From Vogesella urethralis (GTDB lineage: Bacteria; Pseudomonadota; Gammaproteobacteria; Burkholderiales; Chromobacteriaceae): a stretch of 64,000 nucleotides of DNA. The translations under genes and the position numbers were made by a program. Shown here piece after piece: positions 35,326 through 44,155 of the stretch (position 1 is its first letter; each line of letters opens with the position of its first letter). The notes below the pieces were generated by a model. It was not told where the DNA came from, did not search any database, and saw only the letters and a program-made list of their open reading frames with translations. The DNA lies in NCBI RefSeq assembly GCF_007644045.2, contig NZ_VMDW02000084.1:1-64000 (forward strand), written 5' to 3'.

Positions 35326-37962
35326 ATGACCGTCTCGCAGCACATTCTTCGCACCCTGCTGGCCGTTTTGCTGCCGGTGGCGCTGGGCCTGGCCTGGCTG
35401 CTGTACAGCGGCTGGCAGGCGCAGCAAACCGGCATGCGCGAACAGCTGGACGCGCTGGCGCTACAGCAACAAACACTGCTCGACCGCCAGCTTGGCCAAG
35501 GGCGGCGTGTCGCCGAAGGCATGGCGGCGACGAGCTGGGCACCGCTGCTGGACCGCCATCGCTGCCCGGTGGCCGATATGCGGCAGTGGCTGCTGGGGGC
35601 TTACGGTTTCAATAATGCCGTGACGTTGACACGCGGTGGCCAGGTTATCTGTTCGGTATTGCCGGTAGACGCTGCCGCGCAGCAGCGCGTCTTGCAGTTG
35701 CCGCAGCTGGCTACGCTAACGGCGCAACGCAGCACCCGCGTCAGCGACCCGATGCTGGCGCCGATTTCGCGGCGTCGCGTCGTCGTGGTGTCCGCGCCAC
35801 TATCGGGGGCTGCCCCGTTTTCCGGCGGGCAGGTAATCCTGTCGCTGGAGCTGGCAGCGCTGGCGCAGGCTACCCGCCCCGCCAGCCTGCCTGCCGGGCT
35901 GGGCTGGCAGGTGCTGGCCGAGGATGGCAGCCGCATCATGGGCAGTAGCGGCGCGCCGCACGGGCAAGACGATAGCTTGCTGGTGGTGCGCCAACTGCAA
36001 CAAGCACCCTGGCAGGTACAGGTCTGGTTGCCGCATGCCTCTTTGACCCGACAGCTGTGGCAGCAGGGCATGCCGCTGATACTGGCCATGCTGGGTGCGG
36101 TGCTGCTGGCGCTGGTGGCCGGCTGGCTGTTTGCCCGCTACCAGCTGCGCAGCATTCGCGAACTGACCGATTTCGTGTTGCGGGTTGGCCGCGGCGAGGC
36201 CAGCTTGCGTATCCGCCCGCAAGGGCCGGACGAGCTGCAGCTGCTGGGCAAGGAAATCAACCGCATGCTGGACGCGGCCGACTACGCCGAGTCGCGTTAC
36301 CGCTTGCTGTTTGCTGCGTCTACCGACGGCGTGCTGGTGGTGAACGCGCAGATGGACATCCTGGCCGTCAACGAGCAGGGCGCCAGCATGTTCGGTTACA
36401 GCGTGGACGAGCTGACCGGCTTGAATGTGGATGTGTTGATCCCCGAAGCCGTGCGCGCAGCGCACCGTCACGTGGCCAGCGCTTACGTGGCCATGCCGGT
36501 AGGGCGTGCGATGGGGCACCGGCCGACCTTGCGCGGTATCCGCCGTGACGGCGGCGAAGTGCTGGTGCAGATTACGCTCAGCCCGCTGCCGGCCGGCGGC
36601 GTGGCCGCCATCGTGCGCGACGTCAGCGAACGCCACCAGATGCAGGCGCGCATGCAGTGGCTGGCGCAGTACGACACGCTGACCCGCCTGCCCAACCGCG
36701 CCTTGCTGGTGGACCGCCTGGAGCAGGCATTGCGGCGGGCGCAGTTCAACCTGGCGCCGCTGGCGCTGATTCTGGTGGGGCTGGACCATTTCCGGCTGGT
36801 CAACGAGACCTGGGGCCACAGCCATGGTGACCGCGTGCTGGCGCAGTTCGGTCGTCACCTGGCCGACGGCCTGGGCGAAGGCTGGACGGTGGCGCGCGTC
36901 GGCGGCGACGAGTTTGCCGTGGTGGTGGAAGACGCCGCCGAGCCGCACCAGCTGCCGGGCGTGCTGGAAAAAATCCGCCAGGCGCTGTTGTCGCCGCTGG
37001 AAGGGCCCGGTGGTAGCCGCCAGGTGGTGGGCGGTTCGATGGGGGTGGCGCTGTTTCCCGACGACGCCGGCGATGCCGGTGAATTGCTGAAAGCTGCCGA
37101 CGCGGCACTGGAGCAAGCCAAGCTACGCCAGCGCGGCGGGGTGCGCTTTTACAGCGAGCAGCATGCGCCGCGTTACCGTCAGGAGCTGGAGCTGGAGGCA
37201 GCGCTGCGTGAAGCCATCGCCGCCGACGCGCTGGTGCCGTACTTCCAGCCCATCGTCGATGCCGCAAGCGGCCAGCTGCTGTGTGTGGAAGCGCTGGTAC
37301 GTTGGCCGCAGCAGGGCAGCATGGTGCCGCCGGCGGCGTTTCTGCCTGTGGCCGAGGCCGCCGGCCTGCTGCCGGGGGTGGAGCGCATCGTGCGCCGCAA
37401 GGCGCTGGCCGCCTTGCGCGGCTGGCACCAGCAGGGGCTGTGGCTGCAGCTATCGCTGAATGTATCGGCGGCGGAGTTCGACAGCCCGCAGTTTGCCGCC
37501 GAGTTGGCCGCGCTGGTTGAAGAGGCCGGCTTGCAGCCCGCGTGGCTGGTACTGGAAATCACCGAGGGCGCCGTACTGGGCAACCACGACGCCGCCCGCG
37601 AACGCATGCAACAGCTGCAGGCTGGCGGCTACTGCATCGCCATCGATGATTTCGGTACCGGTTATTCCAGTTTGTCCTATCTGCATGCCTACCCGTTCGA
37701 CCGGCTAAAGCTGGACCGCTCCTTCGTGGCGCGGCTGACCAGCGACGAACGCGCACGCAAAGTGACGGCCGCCATCATCGCTATGGCGCACGAGCTTGGG
37801 CTGGCGGTGATTGCAGAAGGGGTGGAGGAGGCCGCGCAATTGGCCATGTTGCGCGACATGGGCTGCAGCCAGGTGCAGGGCTTTTTCTTGCATCGCCCGC
37901 TACCTGCCGACGAACTGGCCGCAGTGCTGCAGCAGCAGCGCCAGGTCGCCGATATGCATTGA
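35326..37962 (+). CDS. PAS-GGDEF-EAL cyclic-di-GMP protein
   Basis: An 878-residue membrane protein. TM1 near 10-30, a periplasmic sensor region, TM2 near 245-265, a HAMP-like linker, PAS (about 325-445, ASTDGVLVVNAQMDILAVNE), GGDEF (about 450-610) and EAL (about 620-870). The EAL half keeps EALVRWP (near 654), the metal residues in EITEGAVLG and DDFGTGYSSLSYL, so c-di-GMP hydrolysis is likely. The GGDEF half keeps the motif itself (near 525), but the first metal-binding Asp of the DxD segment is Gly (VGLDHFRLVNE, near 484), so cyclase activity may be lost. ATG at 35326 is preferred over the upstream frame start. Confidence 0.9.
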   Translation: MTVSQHILRTLLAVLLPVALGLAWLLYSGWQAQQTGMREQLDALALQQQTLLDRQLGQGRRVAEGMAATSWAPLLDRHRCPVADMRQWLLGAYGFNNAVTLTRGGQVICSVLPVDAAAQQRVLQLPQLATLTAQRSTRVSDPMLAPISRRRVVVVSAPLSGAAPFSGGQVILSLELAALAQATRPASLPAGLGWQVLAEDGSRIMGSSGAPHGQDDSLLVVRQLQQAPWQVQVWLPHASLTRQLWQQGMPLILAMLGAVLLALVAGWLFARYQLRSIRELTDFVLRVGRGEASLRIRPQGPDELQLLGKEINRMLDAADYAESRYRLLFAASTDGVLVVNAQMDILAVNEQGASMFGYSVDELTGLNVDVLIPEAVRAAHRHVASAYVAMPVGRAMGHRPTLRGIRRDGGEVLVQITLSPLPAGGVAAIVRDVSERHQMQARMQWLAQYDTLTRLPNRALLVDRLEQALRRAQFNLAPLALILVGLDHFRLVNETWGHSHGDRVLAQFGRHLADGLGEGWTVARVGGDEFAVVVEDAAEPHQLPGVLEKIRQALLSPLEGPGGSRQVVGGSMGVALFPDDAGDAGELLKAADAALEQAKLRQRGGVRFYSEQHAPRYRQELELEAALREAIAADALVPYFQPIVDAASGQLLCVEALVRWPQQGSMVPPAAFLPVAEAAGLLPGVERIVRRKALAALRGWHQQGLWLQLSLNVSAAEFDSPQFAAELAALVEEAGLQPAWLVLEITEGAVLGNHDAARERMQQLQAGGYCIAIDDFGTGYSSLSYLHAYPFDRLKLDRSFVARLTSDERARKVTAAIIAMAHELGLAVIAEGVEEAAQLAMLRDMGCSQVQGFFLHRPLPADELAAVLQQQRQVADMH

Positions 37963-37978
37963 ACGGCGTGCCGTGCCG

Positions 37979-38509
37979 TCAGCGCGGTAGCGGGTGGCCG
38001 TCGCGGGTGGCCGCCTGCAGCACGCGCAGCTTGCCGGCGGTACGCGCCACCAGCCGCGCCTGTTCCAGCAGCATGCCGTGGTACTCGGCCTGACGGGCCG
38101 GGTTCAGCAACAGGCCGCCATTCTTCAGCCGGGTCACCCAGCCGGCATCGATCAGCTGCAGGATCTTGCGGCGTACTGTCTCACGCGGAAAACCGGTGGC
38201 CTCGGCCAGCGAATGGATATTGGAAAACGCATAGCTGGCGCTTTCCTGACCATGCCGCGCCTGGGCGATAGGGTGGCGGCCGTGCACTTCGGCCAGCAGG
38301 TAGGCCTTGACCAGGTCGCCATCAAACAGCGCGATCTGGGCACGGGCCTGTGTCGTCAGCAGGTGACCGGCCAGTGCCGCCATGCAGGCGGTGCCGTCGG
38401 TGGCTTTGTCGTGGCAGAACTGCTGCAGGCAGTGTTCGGGGATCTGCTCCTGCTGCAGGCAACTGGGGTAACTGCAGATGCTGGCGGGTGGCCAGGCGGT
38501 TCGGGTCAT
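37979..38509 (-). CDS. Winged-helix regulator with Cys-rich N terminus
   Basis: A 176-residue cytoplasmic protein. The centre (IHSLAEATGFPRETVRRKIL followed by QLIDAGWVTRLKNGGLLLNP) is a MarR/Crp-style winged helix-turn-helix. All five cysteines lie in the first 42 residues at 12, 17, 27, 32 and 42, with regular spacing 5-10-5-10, and there are none later. This suggests a metal- or iron-sulfur-binding sensory segment in front of a DNA-binding domain. I do not recognise the family. It converges with the GGDEF-EAL gene and is divergent from the M3 peptidase gene. Confidence 0.65.
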   Translation of the reverse strand: MTRTAWPPASICSYPSCLQQEQIPEHCLQQFCHDKATDGTACMAALAGHLLTTQARAQIALFDGDLVKAYLLAEVHGRHPIAQARHGQESASYAFSNIHSLAEATGFPRETVRRKILQLIDAGWVTRLKNGGLLLNPARQAEYHGMLLEQARLVARTAGKLRVLQAATRDGHPLPR

Positions 38510-38821
38510 GATGGCGTCCGTTCGTGGTGCGGCCGGTGTCGGCTATTCGCTGTGGCAGTGTACGGCGCGGGCAGGGCGGCAGATTTAATCTGTATCAGTT
38601 GCTTGCCAGTTCGGTGAGTGTTGTTGCCGTGCCATGGCGATGAATGCATTCCGGTTTGCCGTGGGCATGAAATGGTAGTGGGGTTTTATTGTGCTGCCAA
38701 TGGCATTTATGCAGTGCTTTGTGACAGTTAAATGCCGATGATGACTTTGTTTATGCTGGCCTTGCCGTCATGACGCGGCAATAACCAACATAATCGCAAC
38801 GGTGATTGCGAGGAGAACATT
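38510..38821. other. 312-bp intergenic region before the M3 peptidase gene
   Basis: No gene seen. It separates two divergent genes. Near the peptidase start is an inverted repeat TTGCCG / CGGCAA (38762-38781) and a small hairpin CGCAA / TTGCG just before the ribosome-binding site AGGAGA. They could be an operator and a leader structure. No clear -35/-10 pair. Confidence 0.4.
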
Positions 38822-40843
38822 GTGCATAACATCATCAAGAGTGCAGTACTGACCGTGCCGTTGGCCCTGGTGCTGACCGGCTGTCTGACGCACGGCAGCA
38901 GCAAGGACGAACAGCCCAATCTGCAGGGGGGCTTTTTGCTGGGTACCACCGCCAAGGCGGTGCAGGACAGCTGCGACCAGGCATTGAAGAATGCGGCCAA
39001 CCAGTTGGCCGCCATCCGGGCCATTCCGCTAGCCAATGCCGGCAAGGCCGGTTTGCTGGCACGCTGGAACGAAGTGAACCAGTTGCTGGATAGCACCACC
39101 GGTACGGCAGACCTGCAGGCCAATACCGATACCAGCCAGGGCCTGCGTGACGCCGCCTTGGCGTGTACCGAAAAAGTGTCCAGCCAGTACACCAATATGT
39201 ACCAGGACGAGGCGCTGTATCAGCGCATGAATGCCGTGGTGCCGGCCGACGAGCTGGATACGCTGGCCAAGCGCGACATCCTGAAAGGCTTCGAAAGCTC
39301 GGGCATCAGCCTGGACGCCGCCAAGCGCGCGCAATTCAAGCAGCTGTCGGACGACATGACCACGCTGGCCAACGAGTTCAACGCCAATGTGGCCAACGAC
39401 GGCAAAAACATCGTTACCCTCAGCCCGGCGGAAGTGGCCGGTATCGACGCCGCATTCCTGGCCAGCATCCCGAAAGACGGCGCCGGCAACTACCAGTTCA
39501 AGCTGAACTACCCCAACCGCGACAACATCATGGGCTATGCCAGCAATGAAGAAGCGCGGCGCAAGTTCTATGTGGCTTTCATGCAGCGTGGCGGCAACCG
39601 CAACATCACCATCCTGGACGAGTTGTCCAAGAAGCGTCGCCAGCAAGCACAGCTGCTGGGCAAGGAAAGCTTTGCTGCCTGGACGCTGGAAGACCGCATG
39701 GCCGGCACCCCCAAAGCCGTGGATGACTTCCTGGCCAGTGTGGGCAGCAAGGTGGAAGAGCTGGAGAAAAAGGAAATTGCCGACCTGACCACACTGAAGC
39801 GCAGCGATACGGCCAACCCGGCAGCCAAGCTGGAACGCTGGGACGTCACCTACTACCAGACCAAGGTGAAGAAGCAGAACTACGCGCTGGACCAGGCTGA
39901 AGTGCGCAAACAGTTCCCCACCCAGGGTTCGGTAGACTGGCTGCTGCTGGTGTCCAGCCGCCTGTACGGCCTCACGTTCAAGGCCAACGCCAAACTGCCG
40001 GTATGGCACCCGGAAGTGAAGGCTTACGATGTGTACGAGGCCGACGGCAAGACCTACATCGGCAGCTTCTACATGGACCTGTTCCCGCGTGACGACAAGT
40101 ACGGCCACGCCGCCGCCTGGGGGGTGCGCGGTGTCAGCACTCAGCTGGGTGCCAAGCCGGTCAGCGTGCTGGTGACCAACTTCGACAAGGGCGGCCTCAG
40201 CTCTGACGAGCTGGAAACACTGTTCCACGAGTTCGGCCACGTGCTGCACGGCGTGTTGTCCAAAACCCGTTACAGCTTCCACGCCGGTACCAATGTGAAG
40301 CGCGACTTTGTGGAAGCGCCGTCGCAGATGTTCGAAGAGTGGACGCGCCGCCCGGAAGTGACGCGCCTGCTCACCGAAGCCTGCGCCAGCTGCAAACCGG
40401 TAGATGCCGCGCTGATCGCCAAGATCAAGGCGGCCAACAACTACGGCGCCGGCATCCAGTACGCCCGCCAGCGCTTGTACGCCAGCTACGATATGTCGCT
40501 GGTAGGCAAGGACTACCAGGCACCGCTGGCCTCGTGGCAAGCGCTGGAAGGCGCCACCCCGCTGGGTTACGTGCCTGCCACGCTGTTCCCGGCCGGCTTC
40601 GGCCACCTGGCAGGCGGCTATGCAGCCGGCTACTACGGCTATATGTGGTCGGAAGTGATGGCGCTGGACATGCAGTCGGCCTACGGCAATAACTTCATGG
40701 ACCCGAAAGTGGGCGCCAAGTACCGCAGTCTGATTCTGGAGAAGGGTGGCGAGGTGAACCCGATGACACTGGTAACCCAGTTCCTCGGCCGGGCGCCCAA
40801 TAGCGACGCCTTCTTTGCCCAGATTACCGGCACCCGCCAGTAA
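38822..40843 (+). CDS. M3-family metallopeptidase lipoprotein
   Basis: A 673-residue zinc peptidase of the oligopeptidase A / dipeptidyl carboxypeptidase family. The active site HEFGHVLH (near 469) and the distal Glu in DFVEAPSQMFEEW are intact, followed by YGYMWSEVMALDM at the C terminus as usual. It opens with a lipoprotein signal (VPLALVLTGC, Cys21), so it is probably periplasmic and outer-membrane anchored, unlike cytoplasmic OpdA. Start is GTG at 38822 with AGGAGA upstream. Likely trims short peptides in the periplasm. Confidence 0.9.
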   Translation: MHNIIKSAVLTVPLALVLTGCLTHGSSKDEQPNLQGGFLLGTTAKAVQDSCDQALKNAANQLAAIRAIPLANAGKAGLLARWNEVNQLLDSTTGTADLQANTDTSQGLRDAALACTEKVSSQYTNMYQDEALYQRMNAVVPADELDTLAKRDILKGFESSGISLDAAKRAQFKQLSDDMTTLANEFNANVANDGKNIVTLSPAEVAGIDAAFLASIPKDGAGNYQFKLNYPNRDNIMGYASNEEARRKFYVAFMQRGGNRNITILDELSKKRRQQAQLLGKESFAAWTLEDRMAGTPKAVDDFLASVGSKVEELEKKEIADLTTLKRSDTANPAAKLERWDVTYYQTKVKKQNYALDQAEVRKQFPTQGSVDWLLLVSSRLYGLTFKANAKLPVWHPEVKAYDVYEADGKTYIGSFYMDLFPRDDKYGHAAAWGVRGVSTQLGAKPVSVLVTNFDKGGLSSDELETLFHEFGHVLHGVLSKTRYSFHAGTNVKRDFVEAPSQMFEEWTRRPEVTRLLTEACASCKPVDAALIAKIKAANNYGAGIQYARQRLYASYDMSLVGKDYQAPLASWQALEGATPLGYVPATLFPAGFGHLAGGYAAGYYGYMWSEVMALDMQSAYGNNFMDPKVGAKYRSLILEKGGEVNPMTLVTQFLGRAPNSDAFFAQITGTRQ

Positions 40844-40881
40844 TATCGGCTGTACGAAAAAACCAGCCTGCATTGGTGGTA

Positions 40882-40912
40882 ATGCCAGTCAGTTAACGCT
40901 GACTGGTATTTT
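40882..40912 (+). terminator. Terminator after M3 peptidase gene
   Basis: Stem ATGCCAGTCAG / CTGACTGGTAT (one G-T pair) with loop TTAACG, then TTTTCT. Confidence 0.8.
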
Positions 40913-41301
40913 CTATCGCTAAAAGTTTGTGGTGTTGGAGAGTGCTTTCGTGTCCGCGATGCGGACCCATGCTTACATGCCGGTTCCGCCCGGCAAACGG
41001 GAAAAGGGGGCGGATTGCCGCCCCCTTTTCATTCCCCCGCAACCCGGGGCTGCTCGAAACCCCGTTCAAAATGGCACGCCCCAGGCGCCGCCGAACTCGC
41101 TCCTCGCTAACGGCTCGGAGCTCAAACAAATCGGCGTCTTAAAACCTGGGGCGCACCATTTTGACCGGCTCGCGCCAACGGGATGGGGCGCTTCACTCAC
41201 GTCCTGCTACGTGAAAACCAAGCACATTCGCCTAGTTGAATGGCATTGCCCTCCCTGGCGGTTTTTTTATTGCCGGCAGCCAGGGTTGGCCGCAAAAAAA
41301 A
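40913..41301. other. Gene-free stretch rich in inverted repeats
   Basis: No plausible ORF. It has a hairpin GTCCGC-GAT-GCGGAC near 40953-40967, a strong hairpin AAAAGGGGGCGG / CCGCCCCCTTTT (41002-41029) and a large imperfect inverted repeat (41067-41163). It ends with CCTGGCGG followed by seven T. The dense structure suggests a decayed element or an untranslated RNA. No transposase or target duplication was identified. Confidence 0.5.
41067..41163. repeat. Imperfect 19-base inverted repeat with inner dyads
   Basis: CAAAATGGCACGCCCCAGG (41067-41085) and CCTGGGGCGCACCATTTTG (41145-41163) pair at 17 of 19 positions. Between them further short pairings are possible (GCTCC / GGAGC). It looks like a foldback element or structured RNA. 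Confidence 0.55.
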
Positions 41302-41326
41302 GACCAGCCCGGTCCAGGGGCTGGTC
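41302..41326 (-). terminator. Terminator of the fru operon
   Basis: Stem GACCAGCCC / GGGCTGGTC with a 7-base loop; on the minus strand eight T follow. An 11-of-12 copy of the uptake-like word (41283-41294) sits directly after it. Confidence 0.88.
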
Positions 41327-41367
41327 GCAAAATCCTGGTGATGCCAGGGAGAGAAAAGGGCTAGGGC

Positions 41368-43089
41368 TTACTTGGCCGGTTTCTTGAACAGGCCCAGTGC
41401 CACGGCGGTCAGTGCGGTGCCGGCCGCCAGCGCCACCAGGTACATGCCCAGGTTGGTCACGGCGTTGGGGATGGGCAGCACGAACACGCCACCGTGCGGC
41501 ACGCGCAGTTCGCAACCGGCGGCCATCGAGATGGCACCGGCCAGCGCCGAGCCGGCCACCAGTGCCGGAATCACGCGCAGCGGGTCTTTGGCGGCAAACG
41601 GGATGGCGCCTTCGGTAATGAAGGAGATGCCCAGTACGCCTGCCGCCTTGGCGCCTTCGCGTTCGTCGGCACTGAAGCGGTTCTTGAACAGCAGCGCGGC
41701 CAGCGCAATGCCCAGCGGCGGTGTCATGCCGGCGGCCATTACGGCGGCCATCGGTGCGTACACCTGGCTGGCCAGCAGGCCGGTGGCGAAGGTGTAGGCG
41801 GCCTTGTTGATCGGGCCGCCCATATCAAAGGCCATCATGCCGCCCAGGATCATGCCCAGTGCCAGCGCGCTGGAGCCCTGCAGGCCTTTCAGCCAGTCGG
41901 TTACCGCGCCCAGTGCGGCGGCCACCGGCTGGCCCAGCACGTAGTACATCAGCAGGCCGACGATGGTGGTACCCAGCAGCGGCAGGATCAGCACCGGCTT
42001 CAGGCCGTCAAAGTTGCGACCCAGCTGGATTTTCTCGTTCAGGTACTTCACCGCGTAACCGGCAATGAAGCCCGCCACGATGCCACCCAGAAAGCCGGAG
42101 CCGATGGAGCCGGCGATCATGCCGCCGGCCATGCCGGGGGCAATGCCGGGGCGATCGGCGATGGAGTAGGCGATGTAGCCGGACAGGATGGGTACCATCA
42201 GCGCAAACGAGGCCTTGGCGCCGATATTGAACAGCGTCCAGCCCAGCGTGCCCTTGAAGGCGTCTTCGTAAACGTAAATGCCGCCCAGCGCAAAGCCCAG
42301 CGCAATCAGCAGGCCGCCGGTTACCACGAACGGCAGCATGAAGGACACGCCGGTCATCAGGTGTTTGTAGGCGGCACTGTGCTCGCCGCTCTTGGCGCCG
42401 CTGGCCGGGGCCGCTTCGCTTTCCTGTGCATCCGCGCTGGTAGCCTGGTGCGGGCGGGCTTCAGCTTGCGCGCGTTTTACCAGTGCAATGCCGTCGTTGA
42501 TGGCGGCCTTGGTGCCGCTGCTGTACAGGCGTTTGCCGGTAAAGCGGTCCAGGTTCACCTGGGTGTCGGCGGCGATGATCACCAGGTCGGCGGCGGCGAT
42601 ATCCGCGGCGGTCAGGGTGTTTTGCGAGCCGACCGAGCCCTGGGTTTCCACCTTGATCTCGTGGCCCAGCGTGGTGGCGGCCTGGCTCAGGCCTTCGGCG
42701 GCCATGAAGGTGTGGGCAATGCCGGTGGGGCAAGAGGTAATGCCGACGATGCGCAGTTTGCCAGCGGCAGCGGGCGCGGCAGCCTGGGCGGCGCCGAGGG
42801 CGGCGCTGATCACGCCGGCGGCGTTGGCCAGTACGGCGTCCAGGTTGGCCGCATGGCTGGCACGGCCGTTGAGGCGGCCGGTTTCGGCGTCGCCTTCGGC
42901 AATGACGATGACGGCGTCGGCCGCTGCCAGCTGTGCCTCGTCCAGACGGCCTTGCACGCCCTGCGCGTGGCGCAGTTCGATGCTGATCTGATGTCCGGCC
43001 TGCTGGGCGGCCTTGCGTAGCGCTTCGGCTGCCAGCTGACCCTGCGCTACCCGCTGCGGGCAGGCAATGATGGCCATGATGTTCGACAT
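41368..43089 (-). CDS. fruA: PTS fructose transporter EIIBC
   Basis: Imports fructose across the inner membrane and phosphorylates it to fructose 1-phosphate. The 573-residue protein has a degenerate IIB' domain, the true IIB domain with phosphocysteine 120 in [13 protein letters not shown], and IIC from about 235 with the [20 protein letters not shown] opening and [12 protein letters not shown]. Phosphate comes from the fused FruB. ATG at 43089 with GGAGAG upstream. It is the last gene of fruBKA, 94 bases after fruK, and contains an exact uptake-like word at 42842. Confidence 0.97.
   Translation of the reverse strand: MSNIMAIIACPQRVAQGQLAAEALRKAAQQAGHQISIELRHAQGVQGRLDEAQLAAADAVIVIAEGDAETGRLNGRASHAANLDAVLANAAGVISAALGAAQAAAPAAAGKLRIVGITSCPTGIAHTFMAAEGLSQAATTLGHEIKVETQGSVGSQNTLTAADIAAADLVIIAADTQVNLDRFTGKRLYSSGTKAAINDGIALVKRAQAEARPHQATSADAQESEAAPASGAKSGEHSAAYKHLMTGVSFMLPFVVTGGLLIALGFALGGIYVYEDAFKGTLGWTLFNIGAKASFALMVPILSGYIAYSIADRPGIAPGMAGGMIAGSIGSGFLGGIVAGFIAGYAVKYLNEKIQLGRNFDGLKPVLILPLLGTTIVGLLMYYVLGQPVAAALGAVTDWLKGLQGSSALALGMILGGMMAFDMGGPINKAAYTFATGLLASQVYAPMAAVMAAGMTPPLGIALAALLFKNRFSADEREGAKAAGVLGISFITEGAIPFAAKDPLRVIPALVAGSALAGAISMAAGCELRVPHGGVFVLPIPNAVTNLGMYLVALAAGTALTAVALGLFKKPAK
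42842..42853 (+). repeat. Uptake-sequence-like word, exact copy inside fruA
   Basis: Word on the strand opposite to the gene, read there as Ala-Ala-Asn-Leu in the linker between IIB' and IIB, a tolerant place. Confidence 0.75.
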
Positions 43090-43183
43090 GTTTACTCTCC
43101 TCAGTGTGCCGCTTTGGCGGACTGGTCTGGTCGTGCGTGCTGTTATGCCCGGCGCCCTGGCGGGGCCGGGGTGTTACCGTGAT

Positions 43184-44155
43184 TCAATCCAGGGCGTTGA
43201 CGGTGATGCGGCGCTCCAGGCGGCGCACTTCGCCGGTGTCCGGCAGGTGCGGGCCGATATGCGCCAGCTTGGCGGCGGCAAAGGCCATGCCCAGGCGCAG
43301 CACTTCCGGCCATGCCGGCGTCTGGCCGGGGGCGGTGGCGTGCAGCGCGGCCACCAGGCCGGCTACCAGCGCATCGCCGGCGCCAACGGTACTTTTCAGG
43401 TTGTCCAGTTGCAGCGGCAGGGCTTGCCAGCAGCCGTGCTCGCAGCACAGCAGCGCGCCGGCGCTGCCCAGCGACACCACCACCACGGCGATGCCGCGCT
43501 GTTGCAACTGGCGGGCAGCGGCCACGGTGGCGGCCACGTCCGGCAGCGGCTGGCCCAGGTACTGTTCCAGCTCGTGCTGGTTGGGCTTGATCAGCCACGG
43601 CAGCGCGTCTGGCGGCAGCGCCAGCGCCTGTTGCAGCGCCGGGCCGCTGGTGTCCAGCACCACGCGGGCGCCCAGCTGGCGCAGCTGGCGGGCGTATTGC
43701 GCCCAGCAGCCGTCGTCCACGCCGGCGGGCAGGCTGCCGGCCAGCACCACCAGGCTGCCGTCGTCTACTTGCTCGTCCAGCAGCAGCTGCAGCTTGGCCA
43801 GCGCGCCGGTAGAGGGCTGGATGCCCGGCAGGTTGATGTCGGTGGTGTCCAGCGTGGCGGCGTCCACCAGCTTGATATTGGTGCGGGTGCTGCCGCCAAC
43901 GCGGATGAAGGCGTCGCGGATGCCCTTGTCGGCAAACAGGTCTTCAAACGGCGTGGTGTTGTCGCGGCCCAGCAGGCCGCTGGCCACCACCGGCACGCCC
44001 CAGTCGGCCAGGCAGCTGGCCACGTTGACGCCCTTGCCGCCGGCGTTGACGTGTACCTCGCTGGCCAGGTTAACGGCGCCGGTGCGCAGCAGCGGCACGG
44101 TGACGGTCTGGTCCAGCGCCGGGTTCAGCGTCAGGGTGATGACGGGCTGGCTCAT
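43184..44155 (-). CDS. fruK: 1-phosphofructokinase
   Basis: Phosphorylates fructose 1-phosphate to fructose 1,6-bisphosphate with ATP. The 323-residue PfkB-family protein has NAGGKGVNVASCLADWG near 38-54, LAGSLPAGV, and the catalytic GAGDALVAG near 250 preceded by LKST. TLNPALDQTV is the usual N terminus. Its ATG overlaps the fruB stop as ATGA, showing translational coupling. Middle gene of fruBKA. Confidence 0.97.
   Translation of the reverse strand: MSQPVITLTLNPALDQTVTVPLLRTGAVNLASEVHVNAGGKGVNVASCLADWGVPVVASGLLGRDNTTPFEDLFADKGIRDAFIRVGGSTRTNIKLVDAATLDTTDINLPGIQPSTGALAKLQLLLDEQVDDGSLVVLAGSLPAGVDDGCWAQYARQLRQLGARVVLDTSGPALQQALALPPDALPWLIKPNQHELEQYLGQPLPDVAATVAAARQLQQRGIAVVVVSLGSAGALLCCEHGCWQALPLQLDNLKSTVGAGDALVAGLVAALHATAPGQTPAWPEVLRLGMAFAAAKLAHIGPHLPDTGEVRRLERRITVNALD

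Noticed and set aside
41067-41163. Integron attC site
   Set aside because: There is no RYYYAAC/GTTRRRY core at the arms and no integrase or cassette nearby.
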